A stretch of DNA of 41,539 nucleotides, from positions 1 to 41,539 of IMG/VR virus record IMGVR_UViG_3300031227_000125; one strand, given 5' to 3'. Shown here piece by piece: positions 8,091 to 16,158 of this stretch. The stretch is from a virus. The notes beneath the pieces are model-generated. The model was not told the origin of the DNA. It saw nothing but the letters and a program-made list of their open reading frames with translations, and did not search any database. Numbering within the stretch: position 1 is the first letter of the stretch; the number at the start of each line of letters is the position of its first letter. Position numbers and translations under genes: made by a program.

Positions 8091-8420
8091 TTAACGAGGA
8101 AGCAGATGGCTGTGGTACTTGCGCATGGGCATAAGGGTGGTCAGTTTCGCCATGGCCATATTGGCATCCGCTGCATAACGGCTGAGGCCTGAAGAGGTAT
8201 ATCCCCGATCACACTTCAAGAATTCCTGCAAGGCTTTGATATCCTTGAGCATCGACGTGAGCGCTATATCCAAATCGGTGGCAACCTGATCGATGTTACG
8301 TTCGATCTCAAATGCCCGCTTGGTCTCGTCTGATGCATGATCTGCGTTTTCATTATTGCTCAAAAGGTGCAATGCATTTTTGTCGGCCATCTTAGCGATA
8401 ACGTTGTCTTTGGCTGCCAT
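8091..8420 (-). CDS. Small helical protein, unknown function
   Basis: 109 residues from ATG at 8420; AGAAAGGGC lies upstream, while an earlier in-frame ATG at 8456 lacks a site. The middle (about residues 30-90) is a long helical stretch, ERNIDQVATDLDIALTSML, likely a coiled coil or small helical bundle. No catalytic motif was seen. It is transcribed from what looks like a local sigma-70-type promoter at 8477-8505, ahead of the histone-like gene. High-copy small proteins of this kind are often expressed early, but that is inference. Confidence 0.55.
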   Translation of the reverse strand: MAAKDNVIAKMADKNALHLLSNNENADHASDETKRAFEIERNIDQVATDLDIALTSMLKDIKALQEFLKCDRGYTSSGLSRYAADANMAMAKLTTLMPMRKYHSHLLPR

Positions 8421-8476
8421 CGTTCTGCCCTTTCTGCTTTGCTCTACTGTATTCAATTGTCAACCTTACTGTCTTT

Positions 8477-8505
8477 AGTCTAACAATAGCATCGGTAGTT
8501 GGCAA
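8477..8505 (-). promoter_or_regulatory. Candidate sigma-70-type promoter
   Basis: Minus-strand TTGCCA (8505-8500) and TAGACT (8482-8477) are separated by exactly 17 bases, 57 bases upstream of the ATG at 8420. The matches are 5/6 and 4/6 to the consensus. It lies just after a terminator-like hairpin that ends the helicase unit, so a new transcript would be expected here. Confidence 0.45.
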
Positions 8506-8509
8506 GTGT

Positions 8510-8534
8510 AAAATTAGCAAAGTTGCTTAATTTT
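8510..8534 (-). terminator. Hairpin with T-tracts, likely terminator of the helicase transcript
   Basis: AAAATTAGCAA and TTGCTTAATTTT pair (10-11 bp, one bulged T) around a 2-base loop. In the minus direction the hairpin is followed by TTTTACAC; the plus direction also has seven T, so it may work both ways. It lies 65 bases downstream of the helicase stop codon. Confidence 0.55.
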
Positions 8535-8598
8535 TTTAAAAACACCATTATTAAACCAGGAGAGCGGAAAAAACTTCAATATTCTGAACCCAACAATT

Positions 8599-10002
8599 TC
8601 AGAAGCTCGACCGGATTGCCAAGTTTCCAATTTCCGGGCACCCAGCTACATACACGCATTTGCTCGGTAGATAGGCCCCTTCGCGCTTGACTACCCAGTT
8701 CAAACGCATGATACCGCGTTTCTTTTCCTCCTCCGATTGGTTAAGCCCGATTGAACCCGTAACGTGTGCACGTTTTCGTTTGTCTTCGCTGAAGTGCTGA
8801 CGGTCTATGATGGCGGCATTATATGAATTACTATCGGTTTGTGTGGCTGTGATAACGAGGCAGTGATATACCTGAGATAGTTTACGTAGATCCTTCCACG
8901 TTTGGTTTATGCGATCCCGACCTTCAATGCCGCTGTATGTCATATCCAAAATATCGGCATAGTCAATTACCACAACATCTACTGGCCACCCATCCCGCTG
9001 CCATTCCTTCAGCATCGTATCAATATCACGTACGTGCAAACTATCGTTGGGGTGAATGGAAAGGCGCAATAAATTGTGATCACTTTTTGCTTTGTTGGCC
9101 ATGTAAGCTAACCCGTCTTTGTGCGCTTGTCTCCATCCTAATCCCTGTTTGAATGTTCGACGTATGTATTGAATGCGGGGTTTAGTACTCGTACCGCGAT
9201 GCAACACTTTTAGTTTTTCAGGATAACGGATCATACCGGGGTACAATGGGGTACGAGAAATGCGGGAGGCCATACGACGTACGATTTGGTCTTGTGACAT
9301 ATCACCAACTTGATAGTACGCTACGCGCCTGCGTTGTAACACAGCACGGAATACCATATCCATAAGCCAGAACGTTTTTCCCCTCTTTTCTGGTCCTTCA
9401 AATGAAATCAAACCATCGCGTTCCAACTGCATGCCAAAGAATTTACCCAAATCACCCGGATAACGAATCAATGGATCATGAGAATGTGCAAAAGCTTGTT
9501 TCATCACGGCTTGATCTGTAAATGGATCGATCCATTCACCCACACCAAGATTGATACGATTCCATTTGGTGATTGTTTCAATAGCGCTTTCAGGATCGCT
9601 CTCTTCCAAACTGTCTTCAATATCGTTTCGCAGGCGTTCCAGATGAACACTATTGAACAATCGGCCCGCAGCATCTAGTACATATTCCGTATTGGTATTT
9701 ATTTTATCATGTACAAATTCGTCTGATATTTCCTCCAGGAACGTTTCTACACTTTCAATCAGTGATTCGTCTTGCGTTTTTGCAGCCCATCGTTCAAACA
9801 AATTGCGGATGCGACGTTTCGGAGCGTGTTCATATTTATTGTAATATCGTACGCACCAACCTGCCACTAAATTGGACCACTTGGATTTGAAAGCATCAGA
9901 CTTCCATTTGCTTGTTACTCGGCCACATACAACATCATCCATTACCATGGATGCTAGAACCGTATGTTCATCAGCAGCATTACGGGATTTCTGGATTTTC
10001 AC
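8599..10002 (-). CDS. Replicative DNA helicase, DnaB/SF4-like
   Basis: 467 residues from GTG at 10002, which has AAAAGGGA seven bases upstream; a TTG ten codons earlier has no site. The N-terminal 150 residues are helical, as in DnaB NTD. RecA-fold signatures: Walker A GPEKRGKT (about residues 203-210), Walker B DVVVIDYADIL (342-352) and the H3/H4 region ITATQTDS (about 384-391). Role: hexameric 5'-3' helicase that unwinds the fork, working with the primase (12609-13490) and the possible initiator/loader just upstream (10129-10989). Walker A has GPEKRGKT instead of the usual GxPxxGKT spacing, a small departure common in phage members. Confidence 0.85.
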   Translation of the reverse strand: MKIQKSRNAADEHTVLASMVMDDVVCGRVTSKWKSDAFKSKWSNLVAGWCVRYYNKYEHAPKRRIRNLFERWAAKTQDESLIESVETFLEEISDEFVHDKINTNTEYVLDAAGRLFNSVHLERLRNDIEDSLEESDPESAIETITKWNRINLGVGEWIDPFTDQAVMKQAFAHSHDPLIRYPGDLGKFFGMQLERDGLISFEGPEKRGKTFWLMDMVFRAVLQRRRVAYYQVGDMSQDQIVRRMASRISRTPLYPGMIRYPEKLKVLHRGTSTKPRIQYIRRTFKQGLGWRQAHKDGLAYMANKAKSDHNLLRLSIHPNDSLHVRDIDTMLKEWQRDGWPVDVVVIDYADILDMTYSGIEGRDRINQTWKDLRKLSQVYHCLVITATQTDSNSYNAAIIDRQHFSEDKRKRAHVTGSIGLNQSEEEKKRGIMRLNWVVKREGAYLPSKCVYVAGCPEIGNLAIRSSF

Positions 10003-10128
10003 AGCTAATTCCCTTTTTATGCGATTATGCAATCTAAATACGTACTACGTTATCGATTTAAGGTACCTAGCAATCTGTACACGCGATTTTCAAGGGCTCA
10101 GGGGTAACATAGTATACAAATCAAAATA

Positions 10129-10989
10129 TCACGGCTTGTAGGGGCTGCTAGGCGCTTCCGGGTCCATATATGATAGTTCTACCACTTCCCGACGTCCTTT
10201 CTTGTGAATGAGTTTACTCTGCGTTGTAATTGGTTGGGGCGAACCTATTTGGCGTTGTGTGTTGTTTTGATTTCTTTCCATCGATTCAAACACGCGCCAT
10301 AACTCATCGCAAAACCGTCGGGCGGAATATAGTTTCGGCGTGTACGGTTCTAACACATGATCTGCATACCAATCAATTGCGCGTTGAATTTCTTTGGCGG
10401 TGTATAGATTGCGATTGAGGACATGCGCAAACTCTTTAGCCCAAGCGCTAAAGTCTCGATGTCTATCGACTTTCTTTGGCAATCTATTCATTCGTCTCTT
10501 AACTTTGAGTGGTATTGCGTTGAAAAACCTTCTGGCTAATTTGTATTGGGGTGTTCTCTTGTAATCATTTGGTGATGTAGGTATTAACAGCCCTTGGTGT
10601 GTGTATGTTTTTACTACCAGGGAAAAAGGGATATATATTATCCCCCCTTTAGGGGGGGATATATATCCCTGTTGGGGGGTTCTATAGGGGGGTGTGGTTT
10701 GTTTCTTCTTTTTAGTTTCAATAGCAAATACCAAAGCGACCCCAGGTTTTTTCTTCTTCCAACCTATCAAACCCAAACAGATCAGATTTTGTATGGCGTT
10801 TTGTATCCCCGATCTTTCTATACCCAATAGTTTCACCAATGTTTTGCTGCTGTATTTTGTTTGGGGTGTGTAAGCTTGCGCATAACGGATGAAAACGTAT
10901 ATCGCAAGCTCGTTGATCGTGTTGAATTGTTGAAGCGCAACAATAGCGTTACCATCAAGTCGTAAAATATTAGGTTTGGTAGGTTTCAT
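10129..10989 (-). CDS. Putative replication initiator / helicase-loading protein with N-terminal winged helix
   Basis: 286 residues, ATG with GAGATTTAACC upstream. Residues 20-95 look like a winged-helix domain of the phage replisome-organiser kind (NELAIYVFIRYAQ, then SSKTLVKLLGIERSGIQNAI and NLICLGLIGW). A low-complexity linker (about residues 96-125) is followed by a basic helical C-terminal half. The gene directly precedes the DnaB-like helicase, the usual place of phage initiators. The linker DNA contains a strong A/T-G/C hairpin (10628-10669), possibly an origin element. An ordinary transcription factor is an alternative. Confidence 0.5.
   Translation of the reverse strand: MKPTKPNILRLDGNAIVALQQFNTINELAIYVFIRYAQAYTPQTKYSSKTLVKLLGIERSGIQNAIQNLICLGLIGWKKKKPGVALVFAIETKKKKQTTPPYRTPQQGYISPPKGGIIYIPFSLVVKTYTHQGLLIPTSPNDYKRTPQYKLARRFFNAIPLKVKRRMNRLPKKVDRHRDFSAWAKEFAHVLNRNLYTAKEIQRAIDWYADHVLEPYTPKLYSARRFCDELWRVFESMERNQNNTQRQIGSPQPITTQSKLIHKKGRREVVELSYMDPEAPSSPYKP
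10628..10669. repeat. Imperfect inverted repeat with G/C tracts and AT runs inside the initiator gene
   Basis: The left arm GGGATATATATTATCCCCCC and right arm GGGGGGGATATATATCCC face each other across TTTA. Pairing gives six G-C pairs at the tip, an AT stem with small bulges, and three G-C pairs at the base. More G runs follow (GGGGGG at about 10674, and again near 10688). It lies in the codons for the low-complexity linker of the putative initiator. Confidence 0.7.
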
Positions 10990-11029
10990 GGTTAAATCTC
11001 GATGCTTGTTTCTTTTGCGTTGGTGAAGA

Positions 11030-11590
11030 TCATTTTAGCGATTTTTTACTAGGAAGAACCTGCTTTACTTTTCTGGTTTTGGTGGGTTGTATCGCCATTG
11101 CGGCTACCAGTTTCATACTTGCTTTCATATGATTTGTTTCCGTATTTCTTTTGATCCGTCTGACTGCTACAATTTGATTTTTTTTAATGTTCTTTGCGGC
11201 TGAAAGTTTGTTGCATCGTTGTATTGTTTTTGCATTTGTGTTTGTAATTCTTTTGAACTGTTTCATCAGGACGTATGGGACAGACTCACTTGTACTCATC
11301 CATTTAACAATGGGTTTTTTGTTGTCATCCTTCCATGCTGCCAGTCTACGACAATCCATTCTATTTGCTAATTCTAAATTGATTGCGTATATGAGTTGCA
11401 ATCTAAAAGCTACGTATTCCCTGTATTGTAAACTTCTCCTTTTTCCATGAGTGTGTACGGGGACAGAAGACCACCCTGCACAATAAATCATAAAGTATTC
11501 CCACGACATGGCACACGGTTCCCATGTTTTTATAATATCTGTAGCTTCTTCAACTTTTTCTTGGAATGAAACATCTGTTTTCTTTTTCAT
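11030..11590 (-). CDS. Protein of unknown function, basic C-terminus
   Basis: 186 residues. The start ATG overlaps the ParB-like gene stop (ATGA overlap at 11587-11590), so the two are coupled. The N-terminal 100 residues are mixed helical (WEYFMIYCAGW, YREYVAFRLQLIYAINLELANRM), and the C-terminal 75 are very rich in Lys/Arg/Thr/Asn (KNIKKNQIVAVRRIKRN), which suggests nucleic-acid binding. No catalytic motif is visible and I do not recognise the family. It lies between a ParB-like gene and a putative initiator. Confidence 0.55.
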   Translation of the reverse strand: MKKKTDVSFQEKVEEATDIIKTWEPCAMSWEYFMIYCAGWSSVPVHTHGKRRSLQYREYVAFRLQLIYAINLELANRMDCRRLAAWKDDNKKPIVKWMSTSESVPYVLMKQFKRITNTNAKTIQRCNKLSAAKNIKKNQIVAVRRIKRNTETNHMKASMKLVAAMAIQPTKTRKVKQVLPSKKSLK

Positions 11591-12612
11591 TTTACTTCTC
11601 CTTTGATAAGTTTCGTTTCTTTCTTATCCGCAAAGTCTTTGCCTCCAACAAACTTTGCGAAGTTGTGTAGAGCTTTTGCAGCTAATATTACATTGTACAA
11701 TACGAAGAATGCTTTAATGCCTTGCAATTGTGTTACGCCCATTTTCTTCAAATCTTGACGAATTGTGTCGGCAAGAAATGTGACGGAGGAGGTCATGCTG
11801 TCCAGTTTTTTCAAAGCGCTTTCTATATCGCGCATTTGTTGAGTTATCTGGGGTTGGATTTTTGTTGCTTTTTTGACTGCGTTCCGAATATCTCTTGTTC
11901 CTATGGGTTTACTACTCCTCGTGATTTTTTGTGCAATTGTGTTTTGTTCTTTCTTTGGAATTTTGTAATCTACAACGGCCTTTTTGAATTCACGTGCCTG
12001 AGACATGGTGGGGAATTTTTCTACTGCGTTGCGTTCAATGTGTGTTTTTGTTTTTGTCTTTTTATTTATTACATAGCATTGAATAGTTTCCAATGCCTCT
12101 TGCACCATCCATTGTTTCCAGTTGCCACCGAGAAATTGGACAATAGTGGTTTGGCCTGCGCCCTTGGTCTTGGTAGTCTGAAACGCCGTCTGGCTGTCAA
12201 ACAAACATCTAATAAATTCATTAGATGTTGCCTGCTTCCACGTTGCATATTTCGCCAACTCCTTATTCAGGAAATCACGGGCGGCATGGACGGTTTCGTT
12301 GATAACGGCAGGGGATTGATTCCATTCCAGGTTTTCATTCGCCATGATCCGCAACATTGTGGCATCGTCGATATTGCGGATTGGAATGTCAATAGTATCA
12401 ACACTCAAATTTCTAAGCGCGATAAGTCGATGGTGGCCGTATCCTAGCTGAAAGAATCCCTTTTTCGTTGGGTGTGGACGTGCAATGATGTTATCCCAAA
12501 AGGTTGTTTCTTGAATTGATGTTTCAAGTCGCTTGACTTTGTCTTTGTCAATTGGATACGTCTTCATCCGTCGGTACGGATTCGGTTTGATCTTGGAAAC
12601 TTTGATTTTCAT
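11587..12612 (-). CDS. ParB/Spo0J-like DNA-binding protein
   Basis: 341 residues, GGAGATTTTAAC upstream; the start overlaps the primase stop (ATGA). The first 100 residues fit a ParB N-terminal domain: the opening KIKVSKIKPNPYRRM, a GYGHHRLIALRNL box (about residues 57-69, equal to GxRRxxA of ParB CTPases) and MANENLEWNQSP. The rest is helical and basic, perhaps with an HTH in the middle (ITRSSKPIGTRDIRNAVK). No ParA partner was seen, so it is unlikely to be a standard partition system; phage ParB-like proteins often serve as nucleases or regulators. It sits between primase and initiator, which points to replication. Confidence 0.7.
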   Translation of the reverse strand: MKIKVSKIKPNPYRRMKTYPIDKDKVKRLETSIQETTFWDNIIARPHPTKKGFFQLGYGHHRLIALRNLSVDTIDIPIRNIDDATMLRIMANENLEWNQSPAVINETVHAARDFLNKELAKYATWKQATSNEFIRCLFDSQTAFQTTKTKGAGQTTIVQFLGGNWKQWMVQEALETIQCYVINKKTKTKTHIERNAVEKFPTMSQAREFKKAVVDYKIPKKEQNTIAQKITRSSKPIGTRDIRNAVKKATKIQPQITQQMRDIESALKKLDSMTSSVTFLADTIRQDLKKMGVTQLQGIKAFFVLYNVILAAKALHNFAKFVGGKDFADKKETKLIKGEVK

Positions 12613-13490
12613 GTTAAAATCTCCTTTCTGATTCGCTCCAATTCAGTGGAAGGCGATTCGGCTGCGTCTTTACCACTCAATTGTATGTTGTACGTTTCAC
12701 CCTTATATCCAGACAACGAATCTACAAGTTTTCGTGCTGTATCTTGCGCTTGTTTTGTATTATCGAGGCATACAGCACGTATGGGGTATTTAGACATTTT
12801 GAGAACTTGTGCTGATGTGATAGACAAACCAAACGTAGCTACTGCGCCAGGACCAATGGCCCACACATCAATGGGACCCTCTACGATAACGATAGCATGT
12901 CGCGCGAAGTCTTCACCGTATAATAAGGTTTTGTGTGGAATGGTTTCGTATTCTGGTTTGGCAGAAAGATAACGCGGACGTATGTCCTCGTCAATAGCTC
13001 TAGTTGTCCAACTGACGCGTTCTCCCCGGTAAAATATAGGCAAGAACAAGCGCCATTGCATGGCGGGATTAGATAGGGCAATGCCTTGAACAGACCACAA
13101 TTCAGCAATATACCGCCAATCGAATCCACGGGATTTTATATACCGCTTATGTGCGTTGTGTAGTGAGCCTACTTCAGCGGGTTTAAGGAATTGACCTGTG
13201 TGTAATTTTAGTTGCTGATGTTCGGGCCGAATACCCTTGGCAATCGTTTTGGCTTCTACATAGGTTATTCCAAATAGGACTGCCATTGTCTCGGTAATGG
13301 AGTGGTGACCACAGTTCCAGCAGTTGACGTATTTATTGGTGATGTCATATCCCATATGATATTTGCCACTGTTCGTGCCGCAGAATGGGCAGTCAAATTG
13401 CAACCATCCATATCGGGCATGGTGGTGGCCTTCGGGCGCTGTGCGTATTCCATTTGATTGTAATAACGTTTCAAAATCCATAGAGGTCAT
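12609..13490 (-). CDS. DNA primase (CHC2 zinc finger + TOPRIM)
   Basis: 293 residues, ATG at 13490 (another ATG three codons later; neither has a strong site). The N-terminal zinc ribbon has Cys34/Cys37 and Cys57/Cys60 (CPFC, CWNC), as in DnaG/T7 gp4 primases. The TOPRIM signature is IVIVEGPIDVW (Glu204), then AVCLDNT with Asp243. The length is short for DnaG, close to compact phage primases without a helicase-binding domain. Role: makes RNA primers on ssDNA; its partner helicase is at 8599-10002. Gene order primase, ParB-like, unknown, initiator, helicase forms one run with ATGA overlaps. Confidence 0.85.
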   Translation of the reverse strand: MTSMDFETLLQSNGIRTAPEGHHHARYGWLQFDCPFCGTNSGKYHMGYDITNKYVNCWNCGHHSITETMAVLFGITYVEAKTIAKGIRPEHQQLKLHTGQFLKPAEVGSLHNAHKRYIKSRGFDWRYIAELWSVQGIALSNPAMQWRLFLPIFYRGERVSWTTRAIDEDIRPRYLSAKPEYETIPHKTLLYGEDFARHAIVIVEGPIDVWAIGPGAVATFGLSITSAQVLKMSKYPIRAVCLDNTKQAQDTARKLVDSLSGYKGETYNIQLSGKDAAESPSTELERIRKEILT

Positions 13491-13520
13491 CGCCGTTTCA
13501 ATTGGGATTATTTAATACTC

Positions 13521-13949
13521 TCACCTTGAAACCATAATAGGTAGTTCAACCATACTCCAACTATTTTCATCGTTACGTCTTAGTCTCAATACAAAATCAG
13601 TTCGCACGAGTCCTCCGAAAGTGTTCCGGGCATCCACCCATCCTATCACACAATATTCGGTGTTGCCCAAATACGTGACGCATTCCCTGGGGTTCTGATA
13701 GTCACCACGTAAAATACCGCCGAACCGTGCTGTACTTGGTGACTTGAGACGGTCTTTCACAAAGCTCTCCGCCATAGTCCACGCCTCGATTTTCATAGAG
13801 ACGGAGTCTGGGGTTGATTCTGTTGGCGGCGACGGGGCTCTGTATGGTTTGTACTCACGTGTGTGTCTCGTGTTTGTTGGCTCCTGTAACCACAATATGA
13901 AACATACCATCATCGTCCCAACAATAGCAAAAAAGACCGTTTTATTCAT
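13521..13949 (-). CDS. Membrane-anchored protein of unknown function
   Basis: 142 residues with AAGGAGAATGACTT before the ATG. Residues 4-22 form one hydrophobic segment (VFFAIVGTMMVCFILWL). A Pro/Thr-rich linker (about 24-48) and a small folded domain follow, containing AESFVKDRLKSPSTARF, a phrase seen in many short membrane-anchored proteins of phages and bacteria with no assigned function, and two Cys (EC..YC) that may pair outside the cytoplasm. It probably sits in the inner membrane with its C-terminal domain outside. It is a curious member of a replication operon. Confidence 0.6.
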   Translation of the reverse strand: MNKTVFFAIVGTMMVCFILWLQEPTNTRHTREYKPYRAPSPPTESTPDSVSMKIEAWTMAESFVKDRLKSPSTARFGGILRGDYQNPRECVTYLGNTEYCVIGWVDARNTFGGLVRTDFVLRLRRNDENSWSMVELPIMVSR

Positions 13950-13978
13950 AAGTCATTCTCCTTATGGAAGTTGGGTTT

Positions 13979-14143
13979 TTACCCTGTTGGGTTTTCTAAC
14001 CATTTGCGAACGAGTTTCGCCAGTGTTTTAGTCATGGTGGTACCACGTCGCCGACATTCTGCGGAGAAAGCATTTTTCAGTTCCGCTGGAAAGGTTTCTC
14101 CAGTTTTGATGAATAGAATGGATGTTGGTTTTCGGCGTTTCAT
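13979..14143 (-). CDS. Small ribbon-helix-helix-like protein, 54 residues
   Basis: The ATG at 14143 overlaps the stop of the SNF2-type helicase gene (ATGA), strong support for translation despite its small size. The layout fits an Arc/MetJ-type RHH fold: an N-terminal basic strand (SILFIKTGETF), PAELKNAFSAECRRRG as helix 1, and TTMTKTLAKLVRKWLEN as helix 2. RHH proteins bind DNA as dimers and usually repress their own operon. Here it could control the replication genes, but the target cannot be read from the sequence. Confidence 0.55.
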   Translation of the reverse strand: MKRRKPTSILFIKTGETFPAELKNAFSAECRRRGTTMTKTLAKLVRKWLENPTG

Positions 14144-15492
14144 TTGTGTCCCCTGAGATATAATGTGTGGATGTTTAGCTGCTGGTCTTCGCGTTTACCG
14201 TCAAGCGTTTGAGTAACAACGCCTTGTTTTCTTTCTATGCGTTCGGCTACTGTAATATCAACCGTTCCTTTGGCAATAAAATAGTAGATGAGTACATGTT
14301 TGCTTTTCTGCCCGATTCGTCGGATGCGTTGCTCAGCTTGTTTGTGCCAACCGGGCACATCCCACAATTCAGCGAAAGCCAGTGTACTAGCTGCTGTGAG
14401 TGTGATAGCTTCTTTTGCAGCTAACGATCCAATAAATATGCGGATGCGTTTGGATGTTTGAAATCGTTTCACGACGCTGTGTTTTGCTTTGCCATTGGTT
14501 TTTCCGTAAACAGAAACGGCGCAGCGGGAAAATCGTTTTAGTATGGCATCGATTACAAAGTGATGGTGGGCAAACAATACGAGTTTACCGTCATTTTCTT
14601 CAAGAAACGATTCGATCCATTCGATGATTGCGGTTATTTTTCCTTGTGCTGCTAATCTGCGTAGATAGCCGTTGCGGACTAACCGCTCGGCTCTCCATTC
14701 ACGGTTCTTTTTTTGGCCTTTGGTTTTGGCGATCCACGCTTTGAAATCGTCTCGTGCCTTGGTGTACTCTGACATATTGTCAATATGCACTAATTTGACA
14801 ATCCGGCGTATACTGGGCAGTTCTTTTTGTACGTCTTTTGTCAGTCGTCGAATCATTCCCAATCGTTTCAGTTTGGCGCGAAGCAGTGGCAATTTACACG
14901 CCCCAGTAAAGTCGAGTCGTCCGTATACAAATTTTGGTTTACAGTAGCGTGTAGCGTACGGTAGGAAATGGGGAAAGGATTTGGGCCATAGCAGATTGAT
15001 GGTCGAGTATAATTCAATGGGGCGACTGAGTAGTGGTGTACCTGATATGGCTATGATGTGGGGGATGTTTGCGCCGATTTTACGGATGATCTGCGTGCGG
15101 TCAGCACCCATAGATTTAATCATGTGGACTTCATCAAGGATCAGGCATTGTGGCCGCATGTGGCGGATGATAAATCGGGACCAGTATAGTGCGATTTCAT
15201 AATTGATGACTATGCGTTTGTGCTGCTGAGGATCGAAATGTTTGGGGGCCGTGAAAGATTCACCTACCGTGGTGCGTAGTCTTGTGTGCTTGCGAGCTTG
15301 CTCTTGCCATTCCCATTTGGCTATAGCGGGGGATATGATCAGGGTGGGGGTTGTGGCTGTTTTGTTTCGGCGTAGGTAGTATAGAGCCTGAATGGTTTTG
15401 CCTAAGCCCATATCATCAGCCAGCAATGCGCGGCCATCAAGCCGTTCGATTGCTAATATACCTTGCTTTTGATATTTGTATAACGACGTCAT
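14140..15492 (-). CDS. SNF2-family helicase/ATPase
   Basis: 450 residues, the start overlapping the sigma-like gene stop. Motifs: I DDMGLGKT (26-33), II DEVH (119-122), III SGTP (149-152), a C-terminal HHHFVID/SVYGKTNG region and motif VI QRIRRIGQ near residue 400. This is the compact core of SNF2/SMARCAL1-like translocases, without extra chromatin domains. In phages such proteins take the place of UvsW-type branch-migrating helicases that remodel forks and recombination intermediates. Motif II is DEVH rather than the commoner DEAH/DEGH. The upstream gene is a sigma-like factor and the downstream one is RHH-like. Confidence 0.85.
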   Translation of the reverse strand: MTSLYKYQKQGILAIERLDGRALLADDMGLGKTIQALYYLRRNKTATTPTLIISPAIAKWEWQEQARKHTRLRTTVGESFTAPKHFDPQQHKRIVINYEIALYWSRFIIRHMRPQCLILDEVHMIKSMGADRTQIIRKIGANIPHIIAISGTPLLSRPIELYSTINLLWPKSFPHFLPYATRYCKPKFVYGRLDFTGACKLPLLRAKLKRLGMIRRLTKDVQKELPSIRRIVKLVHIDNMSEYTKARDDFKAWIAKTKGQKKNREWRAERLVRNGYLRRLAAQGKITAIIEWIESFLEENDGKLVLFAHHHFVIDAILKRFSRCAVSVYGKTNGKAKHSVVKRFQTSKRIRIFIGSLAAKEAITLTAASTLAFAELWDVPGWHKQAEQRIRRIGQKSKHVLIYYFIAKGTVDITVAERIERKQGVVTQTLDGKREDQQLNIHTLYLRGHK

Positions 15493-16046
15493 GATAGGCT
15501 ACATTCCCACAGTTCTGTCAAGCTTTCAAGCACTTGAGATTTGGTCCATTGCAATTTCGTTGTACAGTACCATATGATAGCATCGAGTGTGTTGGTTGGG
15601 TCGTCTGCATCAATTTCATTATCTAGTTCACGTGGGGGATATTGTAGCATTTGCCACACAGCCCATGCGTGGTCGGATACACGTTCACATTTGGTTGCGA
15701 ATGTTGTGTGGTATGTTGGACATAGGGATTCTGCTAGTTCGGTATCGTATTTGATTTTGGGTTGTGTGTGTCGTGATTTTTTGCGTATTATAGAGATAAA
15801 ACCCATTTGTAATTTGAACGCGAACCATGTTGTGAACGCAAATTGGTTGTTATATGTATGCAGACATTTCATAAATATTAGATGGCCTTCACCTATCCAA
15901 TCATCAAAATTACCCTCATAGCGGTTGTGGAATTTCCAAACGTATTGATACATCAGTTTTTCACATTGTTCAAATGTTTCAGTTGCGATGTCTTCATGTA
16001 AAGCTTTGTCGGCCGCTATGTCTGTGTGCAGAGCGATGCTAGACAT
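15489..16046 (-). CDS. Sigma-70-like RNA polymerase sigma factor (region 2 recognised)
   Basis: 185 residues with a strong AGGAGG site six to seven bases before the ATG. Residues 30-92 resemble sigma region 2: a helix with YQYVWKFHNRY, then DDWIGEGHLIFMKCLHTY and FAFTTWFAFKLQMGFISIIRKKSRH. These match the core-binding and -10-recognition pattern (DLIQEG..GL..A...YD...G..FSTYA). The C-terminal third could hold a diverged region 4 (WTKSQVLESLTELW). Role: probably directs host RNA polymerase to phage middle or late promoters. It opens the operon that includes SNF2, primase and helicase. Confidence 0.65.
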   Translation of the reverse strand: MSSIALHTDIAADKALHEDIATETFEQCEKLMYQYVWKFHNRYEGNFDDWIGEGHLIFMKCLHTYNNQFAFTTWFAFKLQMGFISIIRKKSRHTQPKIKYDTELAESLCPTYHTTFATKCERVSDHAWAVWQMLQYPPRELDNEIDADDPTNTLDAIIWYCTTKLQWTKSQVLESLTELWECSLS

Positions 16047-16125
16047 TTAATACCTCCTGCGTTAGTATTTCAGTCCGCGTTCATGGCACAGTTAGTATAT
16101 CTACGACAGCCTAGTCGGTAAAGCG

Positions 16126-16149
16126 AAAAGCTTAGAAATCTAAGCTTTT
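16126..16149. terminator. Intrinsic terminator hairpin
   Basis: Perfect 11-bp inverted repeat AAAAGCTTAGA/TCTAAGCTTTT around AA. A T-rich run follows on both strands (TTTTTGTTTTCG on plus, TTTTCGCTTT on minus). It lies 10 bases after the stop of the XRE gene, so it most likely ends that minus-strand transcript. The remaining bases 16047-16125 hold the AGGAGG of the sigma-like gene and presumably its promoter. Confidence 0.7.
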
Positions 16150-16158
16150 TGTTTTCGT

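Noticed and set aside
7380-8192. Long plus-strand reading frame of 270 codons
   Set aside because: It is antisense to the histone-like gene; its Phe/Leu/Val-rich sequence mirrors Lys/Ala-rich codons on the other strand, and it has no ribosome site.
11187-11450. Plus-strand frame with hydrophobic stretches
   Set aside because: It is the shadow of the basic unknown gene on the minus strand and lacks a ribosome site.
11722-12447. Plus-strand reading frame of 241 codons
   Set aside because: Antisense to the ParB-like gene, Cys/Phe-rich composition typical of a shadow, no domain.
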